A DNA stretch of 64,000 nt from Bacteroidota bacterium. GTDB taxonomy: Bacteria > Bacteroidota > Bacteroidia > B-17B0 > Aurantibacillaceae. This document shows positions 16,966-26,122 of this stretch, one piece after another. Every line of letters begins with the position of its first letter. Within the stretch, counting starts at the first letter, position 1. The DNA lies in the NCBI GenBank assembly GCA_018267825.1, contig JAFDXR010000005.1, positions 286,365-350,364 of the forward strand, in the 5' to 3' direction. Below the pieces are notes generated by a model. The model saw nothing but the letters and a program-made list of their open reading frames with translations, was not told the origin of the DNA and searched no databases. The position numbers and the translations under genes were made by a program.

Positions 16966-19846
16966 AAATGTAAGCATCGTATCCGGCGCCCTGATGCCAT
17001 TCGGGAAGTTTACCAAAATTGTAAGCCTTCACTTTTACATAGCGATACATCTCATCTTTGGGAAGATTGGTTTTCGCTGACAGGTTTTGTGTTTTCACAG
17101 TATAGTCTTTTGCAGGTACGGTATTCGCAACTTCGCCGGCGGGCACAAACGTTTTCCCGTCTTTGGAAACCGAATACTCCACTTTCGATGGGAACAGAAT
17201 CCATGCGCGTGTATCCTGGAGATAATCGGATGTAATTTCTTTAACAGGCTGCAGCTTACCCAGATCAATAACACATTCGAAATCCTGCCCCTGGTAACCC
17301 TGCCAATCGCCCTTCCGCCAGTTTACATCGCCACAAATACCATCGATCAGGCCTTCATCGCCTCCGGCCGCATATTGTTTGCTGTATGTACTGTTAATAC
17401 GCACTGTCCAGCGATTTGGTTTTTTATAAATATGCGATGTTATGACAATACTGCTATCGGATTCCCGGTAGGCTTTTACTTTAATAACCGCCGTAGTGTC
17501 GAGTGTAAAACCACCTGCATATTGTTTCGATGCTTTTGTTGGTTCTGTTCCATCGAGGGTGTAATACAGCGTTGCCTTTGCATCAGTATTTTCAAACGCT
17601 ATATCCGCACGCCCTGTAAAAATACTGAGCGGTGCTTTAATGATGGGAGCTACAACTACCGGATATGTTGTGATACGGCTGATCGGACGATCCGGAATCT
17701 GTTTGCCGAATACCCCCGATGAATCCGGAGTCGCAGACATATAAAACACAACACGTCCACCGTTCATTAATGTGTAATGGCTGATGGATGAATGGTTGAT
17801 TTGTCGTCCGTTGATTTCCATGGAACGGATATAGTTAAACCCTTGCGAAGCACCAGAGGTTTTACGACTCAGGTTTACATATTTTCCATTTTCGAGCTGA
17901 ATTCTCACAGAGTCGAACAGGGGCGCTCCTATCACATAATCCTGGCTTCCTGGACATACCTGATAAAAACCCATGGAACTCATTACATACCAGGCGCTCA
18001 TCTGCCCGCAGTCTTCGTTACCGATGAGTCCATCGGGTGCATTCTTATAAAACTCATTCATGATCTGCAAAACACGTTGTTGCGTTTTATAGGGCTTACC
18101 AATATAGTTGTACAGGTAAGCCATGTGATGACTTGGTTCATTACCATGCGCATACTGCCCGATCAGTCCGGTAATATCAGCCTGTTCGCGACCCGATGTT
18201 TGCGGCGAAGTTGTAAAAAGCTCATCCAGTTTGTTTTCAAATGCTCTATCACCGCCCATCAGTTTCACAAGGCCCTGCACATCCTGCGGCACAAAAAACG
18301 TGTATTGCCATGAATTTGCTTCTGTGTAATGATTATTCACTTCTTTAGGGTCGAAAGGACTCAGCCAGTTTCCGTTTTTACGCGGGCGCATAAAACCGGT
18401 CTGCGAATCGAAAACATTTTTATAAGCCTGCGCCCGTTTTATATATTTTGCATAATCGCTCGGATTGTTCAGCTTGAGGGCCACCTGTGCGATGCACCAG
18501 TCATCATAGGCATATTCCAGTGTTTTAGAAACACTCTCCGATTCATCGTCTACCTGCAGGAAATTATTTTTATTGAACACCGGAATGCCTTGTCCTGTGT
18601 AATTGGATGCAGCCAGCATAGCACCGAAAGCCTGTGTTTTTTCAAAACCGTGAATGTTTTTCAGGAATGCATCAGCCATAACAGACACGCTATGATAGCC
18701 TATCATACAATCGGTTTCATAACCGGAGAGTTCCCACATTGGCGGGCGGCCACATTGCTGCCATTGCGCAATAAATGTATTCACGAAATCGGCCGTTCGT
18801 TTCTGATCAATGATTGTGAACAGGGGATGCTCCGCACGAAATGTATCCCACAGCGAAAACACCGAATAATAGGTGAAGCCCTTTGCTTTATGTGCCTTAT
18901 GATCACGGCCCATATACATACTGTCGACATCCATAGCCAGGCTCGGATGCGTCATGCAATGGTATAATGCCGTATAGAACACTTTTACCTTTTCAGGATC
19001 TGATGAGGAAACGCTGATCTTTGAAAGTTCCTTATTCCAGGCTGCCTCAGCCTGCATACGATATACCCCGAAGTTCCAGTGAGGGGCTTCTGCCTGCAGA
19101 TTCTTACGGGCTCCATCCACACTTACATTCGAAATCCCTACTTTCACTCGAAGCACTTCCCCCTCTTTTAATCTGAATAATAAATCGGTTTTAATTTTAT
19201 TAGAGCCACGCTCCTCTTTTTCATCCACTTCAAACGGACGTGAAAAGACCATATAAAAATAAATGGCCTGTTCCTTTGCCCAGGCTTCACTGATCCTGTA
19301 ACCTTCGATTGTGGAATCGTTCAGGATATTTATTTTACCATCCAGCAATTTATCCCGGTGCGTCAGGTCAATAATGATGTGCGCCGGTTTATTTTTAGGA
19401 AATGTATATTGATGAATCCCCACACGCGATGTTGCCGTCAGCTGTACATTTACCTGATTCCCTAATGTGACATCATAGTAACCGGCCGATGCATGTTCCT
19501 GTTTGTGTGAAAAACGGCTGGCATAGGACCTTGGATCAAACCCTGTTTTGGCCGTGGCCGGCATCAGCATCACATCTCCATAATCGCTGCAACCTGTTCC
19601 GCTTAAGTGTGTATGTGAAAACCCGTAGATCAGCGAATCGCTTTCGTGATAGCCACTGCAACCATCCCAGCTTCCGTCAATGCGTGTATCGGGGCTCAGC
19701 TGCACCATTCCAAAAGGCATCACTGCACCCGGAAATGTATGGCCATGCCCCCCTGTTCCTATAAAGGGATTTACAAAAGAGGCGGGGCCCTGCGGCAAAA
19801 CAGTGAGCCATAAGGTCATAAACAAAATGGATACAAATGCTTTCAT
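16940..19846 (-). CDS. GH92 alpha-mannosidase with C-terminal carbohydrate-binding modules
   Basis: Calcium-dependent exo-alpha-mannosidase acting on N-glycan mannose. 968 residues with a Sec signal peptide. The opening FVNPFIGTGGHGHTFPGAVMPFGMVQLSPDT is the GH92 signature. Conserved catalytic-region motifs are LEYAYDDWCIAQ, YAHGNEPSHHMAYLYNY (family acid Glu in HGNEP) and IGNEDCGQMSAWYVMSSMGF. After about residue 730 comes a chitobiase-type module (YYTLDGTEPTKASKQY), then an F5/8C-like discoidin region (about 830-968). It is the last gene of the glycan operon; linkage specificity cannot be read by eye. Confidence 0.95.
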   Translation of the reverse strand: MKAFVSILFMTLWLTVLPQGPASFVNPFIGTGGHGHTFPGAVMPFGMVQLSPDTRIDGSWDGCSGYHESDSLIYGFSHTHLSGTGCSDYGDVMLMPATAKTGFDPRSYASRFSHKQEHASAGYYDVTLGNQVNVQLTATSRVGIHQYTFPKNKPAHIIIDLTHRDKLLDGKINILNDSTIEGYRISEAWAKEQAIYFYMVFSRPFEVDEKEERGSNKIKTDLLFRLKEGEVLRVKVGISNVSVDGARKNLQAEAPHWNFGVYRMQAEAAWNKELSKISVSSSDPEKVKVFYTALYHCMTHPSLAMDVDSMYMGRDHKAHKAKGFTYYSVFSLWDTFRAEHPLFTIIDQKRTADFVNTFIAQWQQCGRPPMWELSGYETDCMIGYHSVSVMADAFLKNIHGFEKTQAFGAMLAASNYTGQGIPVFNKNNFLQVDDESESVSKTLEYAYDDWCIAQVALKLNNPSDYAKYIKRAQAYKNVFDSQTGFMRPRKNGNWLSPFDPKEVNNHYTEANSWQYTFFVPQDVQGLVKLMGGDRAFENKLDELFTTSPQTSGREQADITGLIGQYAHGNEPSHHMAYLYNYIGKPYKTQQRVLQIMNEFYKNAPDGLIGNEDCGQMSAWYVMSSMGFYQVCPGSQDYVIGAPLFDSVRIQLENGKYVNLSRKTSGASQGFNYIRSMEINGRQINHSSISHYTLMNGGRVVFYMSATPDSSGVFGKQIPDRPISRITTYPVVVAPIIKAPLSIFTGRADIAFENTDAKATLYYTLDGTEPTKASKQYAGGFTLDTTAVIKVKAYRESDSSIVITSHIYKKPNRWTVRINSTYSKQYAAGGDEGLIDGICGDVNWRKGDWQGYQGQDFECVIDLGKLQPVKEITSDYLQDTRAWILFPSKVEYSVSKDGKTFVPAGEVANTVPAKDYTVKTQNLSAKTNLPKDEMYRYVKVKAYNFGKLPEWHQGAGYDAYIFIDEIGVK

Positions 19847-19878
19847 AAGCCTAAGGTAATTAAAAAAGAAAGCGTGAA

Positions 19879-20304
19879 TTACATCAATTCCTGCGGAAAA
19901 TCGTCTTCCAGAATATAAACACCATCCATGGGGTTTACAAGGGGCTTGGAACTTTTGAGGAATACCGAAAACAAAACACCGGATGCTGTCTGGCTTTTAT
20001 CGGTTTTACTGATCAGTTTTTTAGAGAAGGGGAACTGCATCACGGAACCATTATCCATGGTGCACTCCACAATCGTTGTATCCGGAATATCATAACAAAA
20101 CTCCGTATCGTCCGGCATTAGCCCCTTCAACTGATACACGGCATTGTTCTTTACCTTGATAGAAGCCACATTTCCCTGCACAACAAACTCATCTTCCCAG
20201 AGGTATTTAATATTATCGTCGCTTTCTTTGCCATCATACTCTGCATCGGCATAAGCCTGATCGAATTTAGAGTTTACCAACTTAACATTTAAGGTTACTT
20301 TCAT
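19879..20304 (-). CDS. Unrecognised small beta-rich protein in the glycan operon
   Basis: 141 residues, acidic, no signal peptide or membrane helix. It begins MKVTLNVKLVNSKFDQAYADAEYDG and alternates short strands, suggesting a beta sandwich. I do not recognise it. It lies 23 bases after the GH2 gene and 32 before the GH92 gene, so it is surely co-transcribed. With no export signal it is presumably cytoplasmic, unlike its exported neighbours. Confidence 0.6.
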   Translation of the reverse strand: MKVTLNVKLVNSKFDQAYADAEYDGKESDDNIKYLWEDEFVVQGNVASIKVKNNAVYQLKGLMPDDTEFCYDIPDTTIVECTMDNGSVMQFPFSKKLISKTDKSQTASGVLFSVFLKSSKPLVNPMDGVYILEDDFPQELM

Positions 20305-20327
20305 GATATACAGGTTTTATATAAATA

Positions 20328-22859
20328 CTATTTCTGCTGACGATGCATTTTCTCATTCTGAAAAATATCGTAGAGACTTCTTGTTTTGATTTCCCCGGGC
20401 CCTGGAACGTATTTCGAATCCACATGCACAAGCCGGGTTTGCCCGGGTTGCAGATCAAAGAAATTATCCTCCAACGGTTTACAAAAATACGGATTACAGG
20501 CTTGCGGCAGTTCAATTCCGAGGGCTAAATTTGAAACACTCACTGAAAATCCGCCCTGAACAGGTTTTATTACAACGTGAGGCTCTTTCAGTTTCAGATT
20601 TTTGGGCGGGACCAGAAAATCGATACAGGAGGCCTGGAATTTTCCGGATGTGAATTCTACTGAAACATATACTTCCGAAGGATCGTGCCCCGTGAGAGAG
20701 TCGGCACGAAACAAACTAAGCGTATGCGTTTCGTGAGCCAGCATAACACACATATCGGTATATGACCAGATCACTTTCCCATCCATGGTTTTTAAGCTGT
20801 AAGTCAATGCACCCGTATAGCTTTCGTCTTTATCATTACTGAATGAAAGACAGTAGTGATTGTTTTTTACAAAACCTGAAAGCAATACCGGCTCGAAGGC
20901 CCGTTTTGCCGCATAATACATATACTTGGGTCGTTTGTAATAATCGCTGGCACTCCAGGACGTAACCGGCCAGCAGTCGTTGAGCTGCCAGAATAATGTA
21001 CCCATACAATAGGGTGCCGAACGACGATGTGTCTTAATGGCATTGCCTATTCCCCAGGCCTGCAACCATTGTGTGGCATATAAGTAATCTGTGAATTTAG
21101 TCGGAACAAACAAATCACGTTCAAGATATTCGTTAATGGTTTCAAAACCGGCAGGGTGTTTCTGGTGGGCCTGAATGCAAGGTGATGTGCGGTATACCAT
21201 AGAATCACCACAACACCATTTCAGGGTTTCCATACCTGGGGCCGATTGAAAGCCATACTCCGTCATGAAGCGTCCCACTTTTTTTCCGTAGGTTTCAAAA
21301 GGTTCATGTCCCCACCATACGCCCCAGTAATGCGAATCGCCCTGCTTCAGACTTTCTTTATGCCCCCAGCCAATCTCCGGAGAAGAGGGCCAATAAGGCA
21401 TTTCAGGAGCACAGGACTGTATTGTTTCCGGGATAAGGTTTTGAAACAATTGTGTATAATCTTTCATGATCCGTGCAGAATCTGATTTGGAATAGGCGTA
21501 TTGCTTTTGCCAGCCCCAGTTATACCAACCCTCGCTCACCTCGTTATTCCCGCACCACAGTGCCATGCATGGGTGTTTTCGCAGGCGTATCACCTGTTCC
21601 TTTACTTCCTGCTTTACATTATTTACAAATGCCGTATCGCCGGGATACATGGCGCAGGCAAACATAAAATCGTGCCATACAAGTATTCCTTTTTTATCGC
21701 AGGCATCGAGAAACGCTTCGTCGGCATACACACCCCCACCCCACACACGCAGCATGTTCATGTGAGCATTGGCAGCCGATTCCACAATCTGCTCATAATC
21801 TCCGGGCGATACGCGTGGCAGAAAAACATCGGGAGGAATATAATTGGCTCCTTTCATGAATACCGCCTTCCCGTTGATTTTAAAATAAAACGTGCGCCCT
21901 GCAGAATCTGTATCCTGCACCAATTCTATTTTCCGGAAACCACTCTTTACATCTTGCTTGTCTATCTGCTTATTGTTATGCAACAAGGACAGCTCAAATG
22001 CATAAATTTTTGCAGAGCCCTGTTCGTTGCAGTTCCACAAGGCAGGATGACGGATGCTATGCGGAATACTGATCACATTTTCTCCGGTTTTCAGTGCGTG
22101 TTGAGCCTGATGAATCAGTGCTTTTGTTTCGTTATTGAAAATATTGAGCTGATAATTGCCTGGTGTTGTGCAGTAGATATGAACCTGAACATCAAAGTTC
22201 ACGATGGCCGTATCGATCTGCTTTTGCACAACACAGGCATCCTCTATTTTTGCATCGTTCCAACCCTGAATATAAATGGGTTTCCAGATGCCACAGGTTA
22301 CGAGCCGTGGTGCAAAGTCCCAGCCATACTGATATTGAGCCTTGCGTGTAAACACCTTTTCATCGCCCGGCAGGGTGTATGACAAAGTTGCTGCCAGGGC
22401 TTTCCCTTTTTTCACAGCCGATTCAAAAACAATTCTGAATTGATTTTTCCCTGCTTTCAGAAATGGCCTGGCTTCAATAGTCCAGCTCCGGAACATATTG
22501 TCTGCTTTTAATACAAGACTATCGTTCAGGTAAACATTAGCATAGGTATCCAGTCCTTCAAAGCGGACATCAACATGCTGATTGGCCAGTAATGCCGGTG
22601 TAACCTGAAACGTGCCCCGGTATTCCCAGTCCTGGTTCTCCACCCATTGTACAGCTGTTTCGTTGGTGCCGGAAAACGGATCGGGAATTTTTTTGCAGGC
22701 AAGCAGATCTGTATGAACAGTTCCGGGCACTGCGGCATCGTGCCAGTCGTTTTGCCCGGCCCGGGAGAATTGCCATTCGGCCTGCAGCATCTGCGCCGGA
22801 TTCTGGGCCCGTGTCAAAACAACAAGCATAAATAGAACCAGGGTGGAGATTGTTCTCAT
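20328..22859 (-). CDS. GH2 beta-mannosidase, exported
   Basis: Removes the beta-1,4-linked core mannose from GlcNAc. 843 residues with signal peptide (cleavage near LTRAQ). The N-terminal jelly-roll has the beta-mannosidase pattern (WQFSRAGQNDWHDAAVPGTVHTDLL; YQYGWDFAPRLVTCGIWKPI). The catalytic barrel shows the acid/base Glu in LWCGNNEVSEGW and the nucleophile Glu in FMTEYGFQSAP. Overall architecture matches family 2 beta-mannosidases rather than beta-galactosidases. Its ATG overlaps the cutC stop by 4 bases, a sign of translational coupling. Confidence 0.94.
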   Translation of the reverse strand: MRTISTLVLFMLVVLTRAQNPAQMLQAEWQFSRAGQNDWHDAAVPGTVHTDLLACKKIPDPFSGTNETAVQWVENQDWEYRGTFQVTPALLANQHVDVRFEGLDTYANVYLNDSLVLKADNMFRSWTIEARPFLKAGKNQFRIVFESAVKKGKALAATLSYTLPGDEKVFTRKAQYQYGWDFAPRLVTCGIWKPIYIQGWNDAKIEDACVVQKQIDTAIVNFDVQVHIYCTTPGNYQLNIFNNETKALIHQAQHALKTGENVISIPHSIRHPALWNCNEQGSAKIYAFELSLLHNNKQIDKQDVKSGFRKIELVQDTDSAGRTFYFKINGKAVFMKGANYIPPDVFLPRVSPGDYEQIVESAANAHMNMLRVWGGGVYADEAFLDACDKKGILVWHDFMFACAMYPGDTAFVNNVKQEVKEQVIRLRKHPCMALWCGNNEVSEGWYNWGWQKQYAYSKSDSARIMKDYTQLFQNLIPETIQSCAPEMPYWPSSPEIGWGHKESLKQGDSHYWGVWWGHEPFETYGKKVGRFMTEYGFQSAPGMETLKWCCGDSMVYRTSPCIQAHQKHPAGFETINEYLERDLFVPTKFTDYLYATQWLQAWGIGNAIKTHRRSAPYCMGTLFWQLNDCWPVTSWSASDYYKRPKYMYYAAKRAFEPVLLSGFVKNNHYCLSFSNDKDESYTGALTYSLKTMDGKVIWSYTDMCVMLAHETHTLSLFRADSLTGHDPSEVYVSVEFTSGKFQASCIDFLVPPKNLKLKEPHVVIKPVQGGFSVSVSNLALGIELPQACNPYFCKPLEDNFFDLQPGQTRLVHVDSKYVPGPGEIKTRSLYDIFQNEKMHRQQK

Positions 22860-23533
22860 AACACTAGGTTTCTTTTTAACGCTATGATTTCTTCCGGGTC
22901 AATTTTATCTCGCTGTTTATCGAGTGCGGCGGAGTGATATTCTACAGCTCCCGTGACATTGCGGAGATCAGAAATATTGGAGGCCCTGACGCCACCACCC
23001 GGCATGATCACAATGCGGTTATTGGCCCGGGTTATCAACTCCCTGATCTGTGCTGCGCCGGCCATAGCTGTATCCTGTCCGCCGGATGTCAGGATACGTG
23101 AAAAACCGCAGGCTATAACATTTTCCAGTGCTTTTCCGGGATCAGGAGTTATATCAAAAGCACGGTGAAATGTACATGGCAGCGATCCGGTCGAAGATAC
23201 AAGATATTTACAAGCATCTAAATCAACCGTATTTTCCGAAGTAAGAGCACCAAAAACAAAACCGGCACAACCCATTTCACCAAAAAGAATCATTTGCTGT
23301 TTCATGTATTCCAGTTCGGAAGCCCTGTATATAAAATTTCCCGCACGCGGCCGGATCATTATAAAAACAGGCACCTTTACCTGTTTTATAACCTGCATCG
23401 CCGTTTCTGCAGAGGGGCTTATGCCGCCACAGGAATAGTCTTCACACAGCTCAATACGACCGGCGCCATTTGCTGCTGCGACAAAGGCCGATTCAGCAGA
23501 AAAACAGGCTATCTCGAGTGTGTATTGTTTCAT
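22856..23533 (-). CDS. cutC: CutC family protein
   Basis: 225-residue TIM-barrel protein. Family marks are LEIACFSAESAFVAAANGAGRIELCE, GGISPS, VFIMIRPRAGNF, HRAFD, ILTSGG and VMPGGGVRASN. The name comes from a proposed role in copper tolerance, which is weakly founded. Here it is embedded in a glycan-degradation operon, overlapping the beta-mannosidase gene by 4 bases, which suggests a role in sugar metabolism (inference). No signal peptide, so cytoplasmic. Confidence 0.93.
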   Translation of the reverse strand: MKQYTLEIACFSAESAFVAAANGAGRIELCEDYSCGGISPSAETAMQVIKQVKVPVFIMIRPRAGNFIYRASELEYMKQQMILFGEMGCAGFVFGALTSENTVDLDACKYLVSSTGSLPCTFHRAFDITPDPGKALENVIACGFSRILTSGGQDTAMAGAAQIRELITRANNRIVIMPGGGVRASNISDLRNVTGAVEYHSAALDKQRDKIDPEEIIALKRNLVL

Positions 23534-23545
23534 AGCAGAAACAAA

Positions 23546-24532
23546 CTACAATTTACTTTTAGCATCAAACATCTTATTTCCGGTAGCATCTGCAAGGGCA
23601 TAGGAAAATCCTTTCTGCAGGCTATAAGCACCGTGTTCTCCCTTTTTATTCAATGCCAGAAATCCTACCTGTACATCTTTGTAATCGGGATTTTTAGCCA
23701 TCAAACGCTCAACAGCTTTCCTACAGGCCTCCATGGGCGACAAACCCTGTCGCATCAATTCAACAACCAGGTAGGATCCGCAAATGCGAAGCACGGTTTC
23801 TCCAAGCCCGGTGGCACAGGCCGCCCCTACTTCATTGTCTACATACATACCTGCCCCGATAATCGGTGAATCCCCCACACGTCCATGCATTTTATAGGCG
23901 AGTCCGCTTGTGGTACATGACCCCGAAAGATTACCATCGGCATCCAGGGCGATCATCCCAATGGTATCATGATTTTCAATATTGATGATCGGTTTATATT
24001 GACTTGTTTTCAACCATGCCTTATATTGCTTTTCCGCTTCCGGCGAAAGTTTTTCTGACTCCAAAGGAAATCCATTATCCAGAGCAAATTTCTGTGCACC
24101 GCTTCCCACCATAAGCACATGCGGGGTTTTCTCCATCACCATCCGCGCAACGGCTATGGGATGTTTGATACGCTCCAGGCAGGCAACTGCACCGCAGCGT
24201 CCTTTCTCATCCATGATACTGGCATCCAGTGTTACAATGCCATCACGATCCGGCAATGCCGACAAACCAACACTCAGGTTCCGTATATCAGCTTCTGTCA
24301 CCATCACGCCTTTTTCTACTGCATCCAAAGCCTTTCCATTGGCCGCTAAAATTTTCCACGCGGCTTCATTGGCAGCCAGGCCGTGATCCCAGGTTGAGAG
24401 AACTACCGGTTTTCTTACAGGCAATCCTGCCTGACCGGCTAATGTCAATGCTTTCCCCCATTTTGAAACACCGCTGAGTGTTAATACTGAAAGGAGAGCA
24501 GAACCCTGAATAAACTTACGTCGTGTTGTCAT
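23546..24532 (-). CDS. Glycosylasparaginase (N4-(beta-N-acetylglucosaminyl)-L-asparaginase), Tat-exported
   Basis: Hydrolyses the GlcNAc-Asn bond of N-glycoproteins. 328 residues. The N-terminus has a twin-arginine motif (TTRRKFIQG), so it is probably exported folded. The Ntn-hydrolase precursor is split autocatalytically before Thr190 in NHDTIGMIALD. Other family marks are STWDHGLAANEAAWKIL, GRVGDSPIIGAGMYVDNEVGAACATGLGE and SPMEACRKAVERL. The nucleophile and substrate-binding glycines look intact. It lies between the GH20 gene (5-base gap) and cutC (12-base gap). Confidence 0.95.
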   Translation of the reverse strand: MTTRRKFIQGSALLSVLTLSGVSKWGKALTLAGQAGLPVRKPVVLSTWDHGLAANEAAWKILAANGKALDAVEKGVMVTEADIRNLSVGLSALPDRDGIVTLDASIMDEKGRCGAVACLERIKHPIAVARMVMEKTPHVLMVGSGAQKFALDNGFPLESEKLSPEAEKQYKAWLKTSQYKPIINIENHDTIGMIALDADGNLSGSCTTSGLAYKMHGRVGDSPIIGAGMYVDNEVGAACATGLGETVLRICGSYLVVELMRQGLSPMEACRKAVERLMAKNPDYKDVQVGFLALNKKGEHGAYSLQKGFSYALADATGNKMFDAKSKL

Positions 24533-24537
24533 AGCTT

Positions 24538-26121
24538 TTATTTTTTGATCAGGAAATGTTTTGCGTAATGAATGTTTTTCCTGTCAAGAATAGCACTGTT
24601 TACTTTCAGTCTCGACAAGAAAAACACAAAACTCTTTTTCTCTGCAGGAGTCCATAACACCTCTGCTAATGCGCACATCCGTGGCACTGCCATATATTCC
24701 ACCTGGTTTCCGGTTAAGATATATTCGGTCCATACATTGCCTTGCGCACCCATAATGTATTTTGACTCTTCGGCATTTAACACACCCGGTGTTGGATTAT
24801 ACGCATAAACCGAATCCAATGGATTGTAGCCGCCGATAGCGTGTGGCTCTTTACTCTTGTTCCGGCTTTGGTAATGATCGAAATAACAAGGCTTTCCTGG
24901 TGTCATTACCACCATGTGTTTTTGGCGTGCTGCTATGATACCGCCTTCTGTACCCCGCCAGCTCATCACTGCAGCATTGGGCGCTAGTCCACCCTCCAGA
25001 ATTTCATCCCAGCCAATAATCTGTTTTCGATGAGCATTTACAAATTTTTCGATGCGACGTATAAAATAACTTTGCAGTTCATGTTCATCTTTCAGTCCTT
25101 CCTTTTTAATCAGGGCCTGGCAATGCGGGCAGGTCTTCCAGCGGGTCTTCGGGCATTCATCTCCGCCAATATGAATATATTTCCCCGGAAATAAAGTCAT
25201 GACCTCAGCCAGTACATCTTCCATAAATGCAAATGTTGAATCTTTGGTACAATACACATCATCAAACACGCCCCACTCTTTCTGCACATCAATTTGTTTC
25301 CCCGTGCACGACAGGTAAGGATAAGCGGCAATGGCGGCAACCGAGTGACCCGGCATTTCGATTTCAGGAACAATAGTAATGTGACGTGCCCTGGCATAAG
25401 CTACTACTTCGCGAATATCATTCTGTGTATAAAACCCGCCATAACGTATGGTATCAAACTTATGATCACTGTATGCCCCAACCATAGAACCATGGCGCCA
25501 GGCACCCACAGATGTGAGTTTCGGATATTTTTTAATTTCAATGCGCCAGCCCTGGTCATCGGTCAGATGCCAATGAAATGTATTGAATTTGTAAGAAGCC
25601 AGAAGGTCTATGTATTTCTCAACAAATTCTTTAGTGAAAAAATGGCGGCTGCAATCGAGGTGCATCCCCCGCCATGTGTAGCGCGGCGAATCTATAATTT
25701 CGGCACAGTGTAATTTCAATGGCTTACCTGTTTTAACGCCTATGAGTTGAATGAGGCTCTGAATCCCATAAAACAAACCGGATGAATCGCCTGTTACCTT
25801 TATGCCCGAAGGTTTTATACTCAGTATATATGCTTCCTTCGCAGTGGGTGTTAATTCAAAACGAATTGTATTTGCTTCCGAAGAATCGGCTGTTGTTTGC
25901 AGGCCAAAACCATGGTATAATTTTAAAAATACATTTAAAAAGTCGGCTGGAGGTGCTTGTTGCCCCACGTAAATTTTTGTCTCCGCCGTCAGCACAAATT
26001 CTCCTGTATGAGGCACTATGCTCTCCGGCAATGGAATAATGGGCCAAAACACTGCGTTTCCCTGCCCGGAACATACCATGCCTGACAGCATGTAAAATAC
26101 AATTGTAATGATCCGCTTCAT
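24538..26121 (-). CDS. GH20 beta-N-acetylhexosaminidase, exported
   Basis: Releases terminal beta-linked GlcNAc; in this operon it would split the chitobiose core. 527 residues with a Sec signal peptide. A GH20b domain (about 25-145) precedes the barrel, which shows WRGMHLDCSRHFF, FHWHLTDDQGWRIEI, EIEMPGHS and the catalytic Asp-Glu pair in HIGGDECPKTRW (about 321-322). Four cysteines in the CPKTRWKTCPHC stretch may bind metal or form disulfides. I chose ATG 26121, one base after the transporter stop; an upstream in-frame ATG at 26133 overlaps that gene. Confidence 0.95.
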   Translation of the reverse strand: MKRIITIVFYMLSGMVCSGQGNAVFWPIIPLPESIVPHTGEFVLTAETKIYVGQQAPPADFLNVFLKLYHGFGLQTTADSSEANTIRFELTPTAKEAYILSIKPSGIKVTGDSSGLFYGIQSLIQLIGVKTGKPLKLHCAEIIDSPRYTWRGMHLDCSRHFFTKEFVEKYIDLLASYKFNTFHWHLTDDQGWRIEIKKYPKLTSVGAWRHGSMVGAYSDHKFDTIRYGGFYTQNDIREVVAYARARHITIVPEIEMPGHSVAAIAAYPYLSCTGKQIDVQKEWGVFDDVYCTKDSTFAFMEDVLAEVMTLFPGKYIHIGGDECPKTRWKTCPHCQALIKKEGLKDEHELQSYFIRRIEKFVNAHRKQIIGWDEILEGGLAPNAAVMSWRGTEGGIIAARQKHMVVMTPGKPCYFDHYQSRNKSKEPHAIGGYNPLDSVYAYNPTPGVLNAEESKYIMGAQGNVWTEYILTGNQVEYMAVPRMCALAEVLWTPAEKKSFVFFLSRLKVNSAILDRKNIHYAKHFLIKK

Positions 26122-26122
26122 A

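Noticed and set aside
21501..22382. Open frame of 293 codons opposite the beta-mannosidase gene
   Set aside because: Antisense to conserved catalytic sequence, without recognisable domains or start signals.
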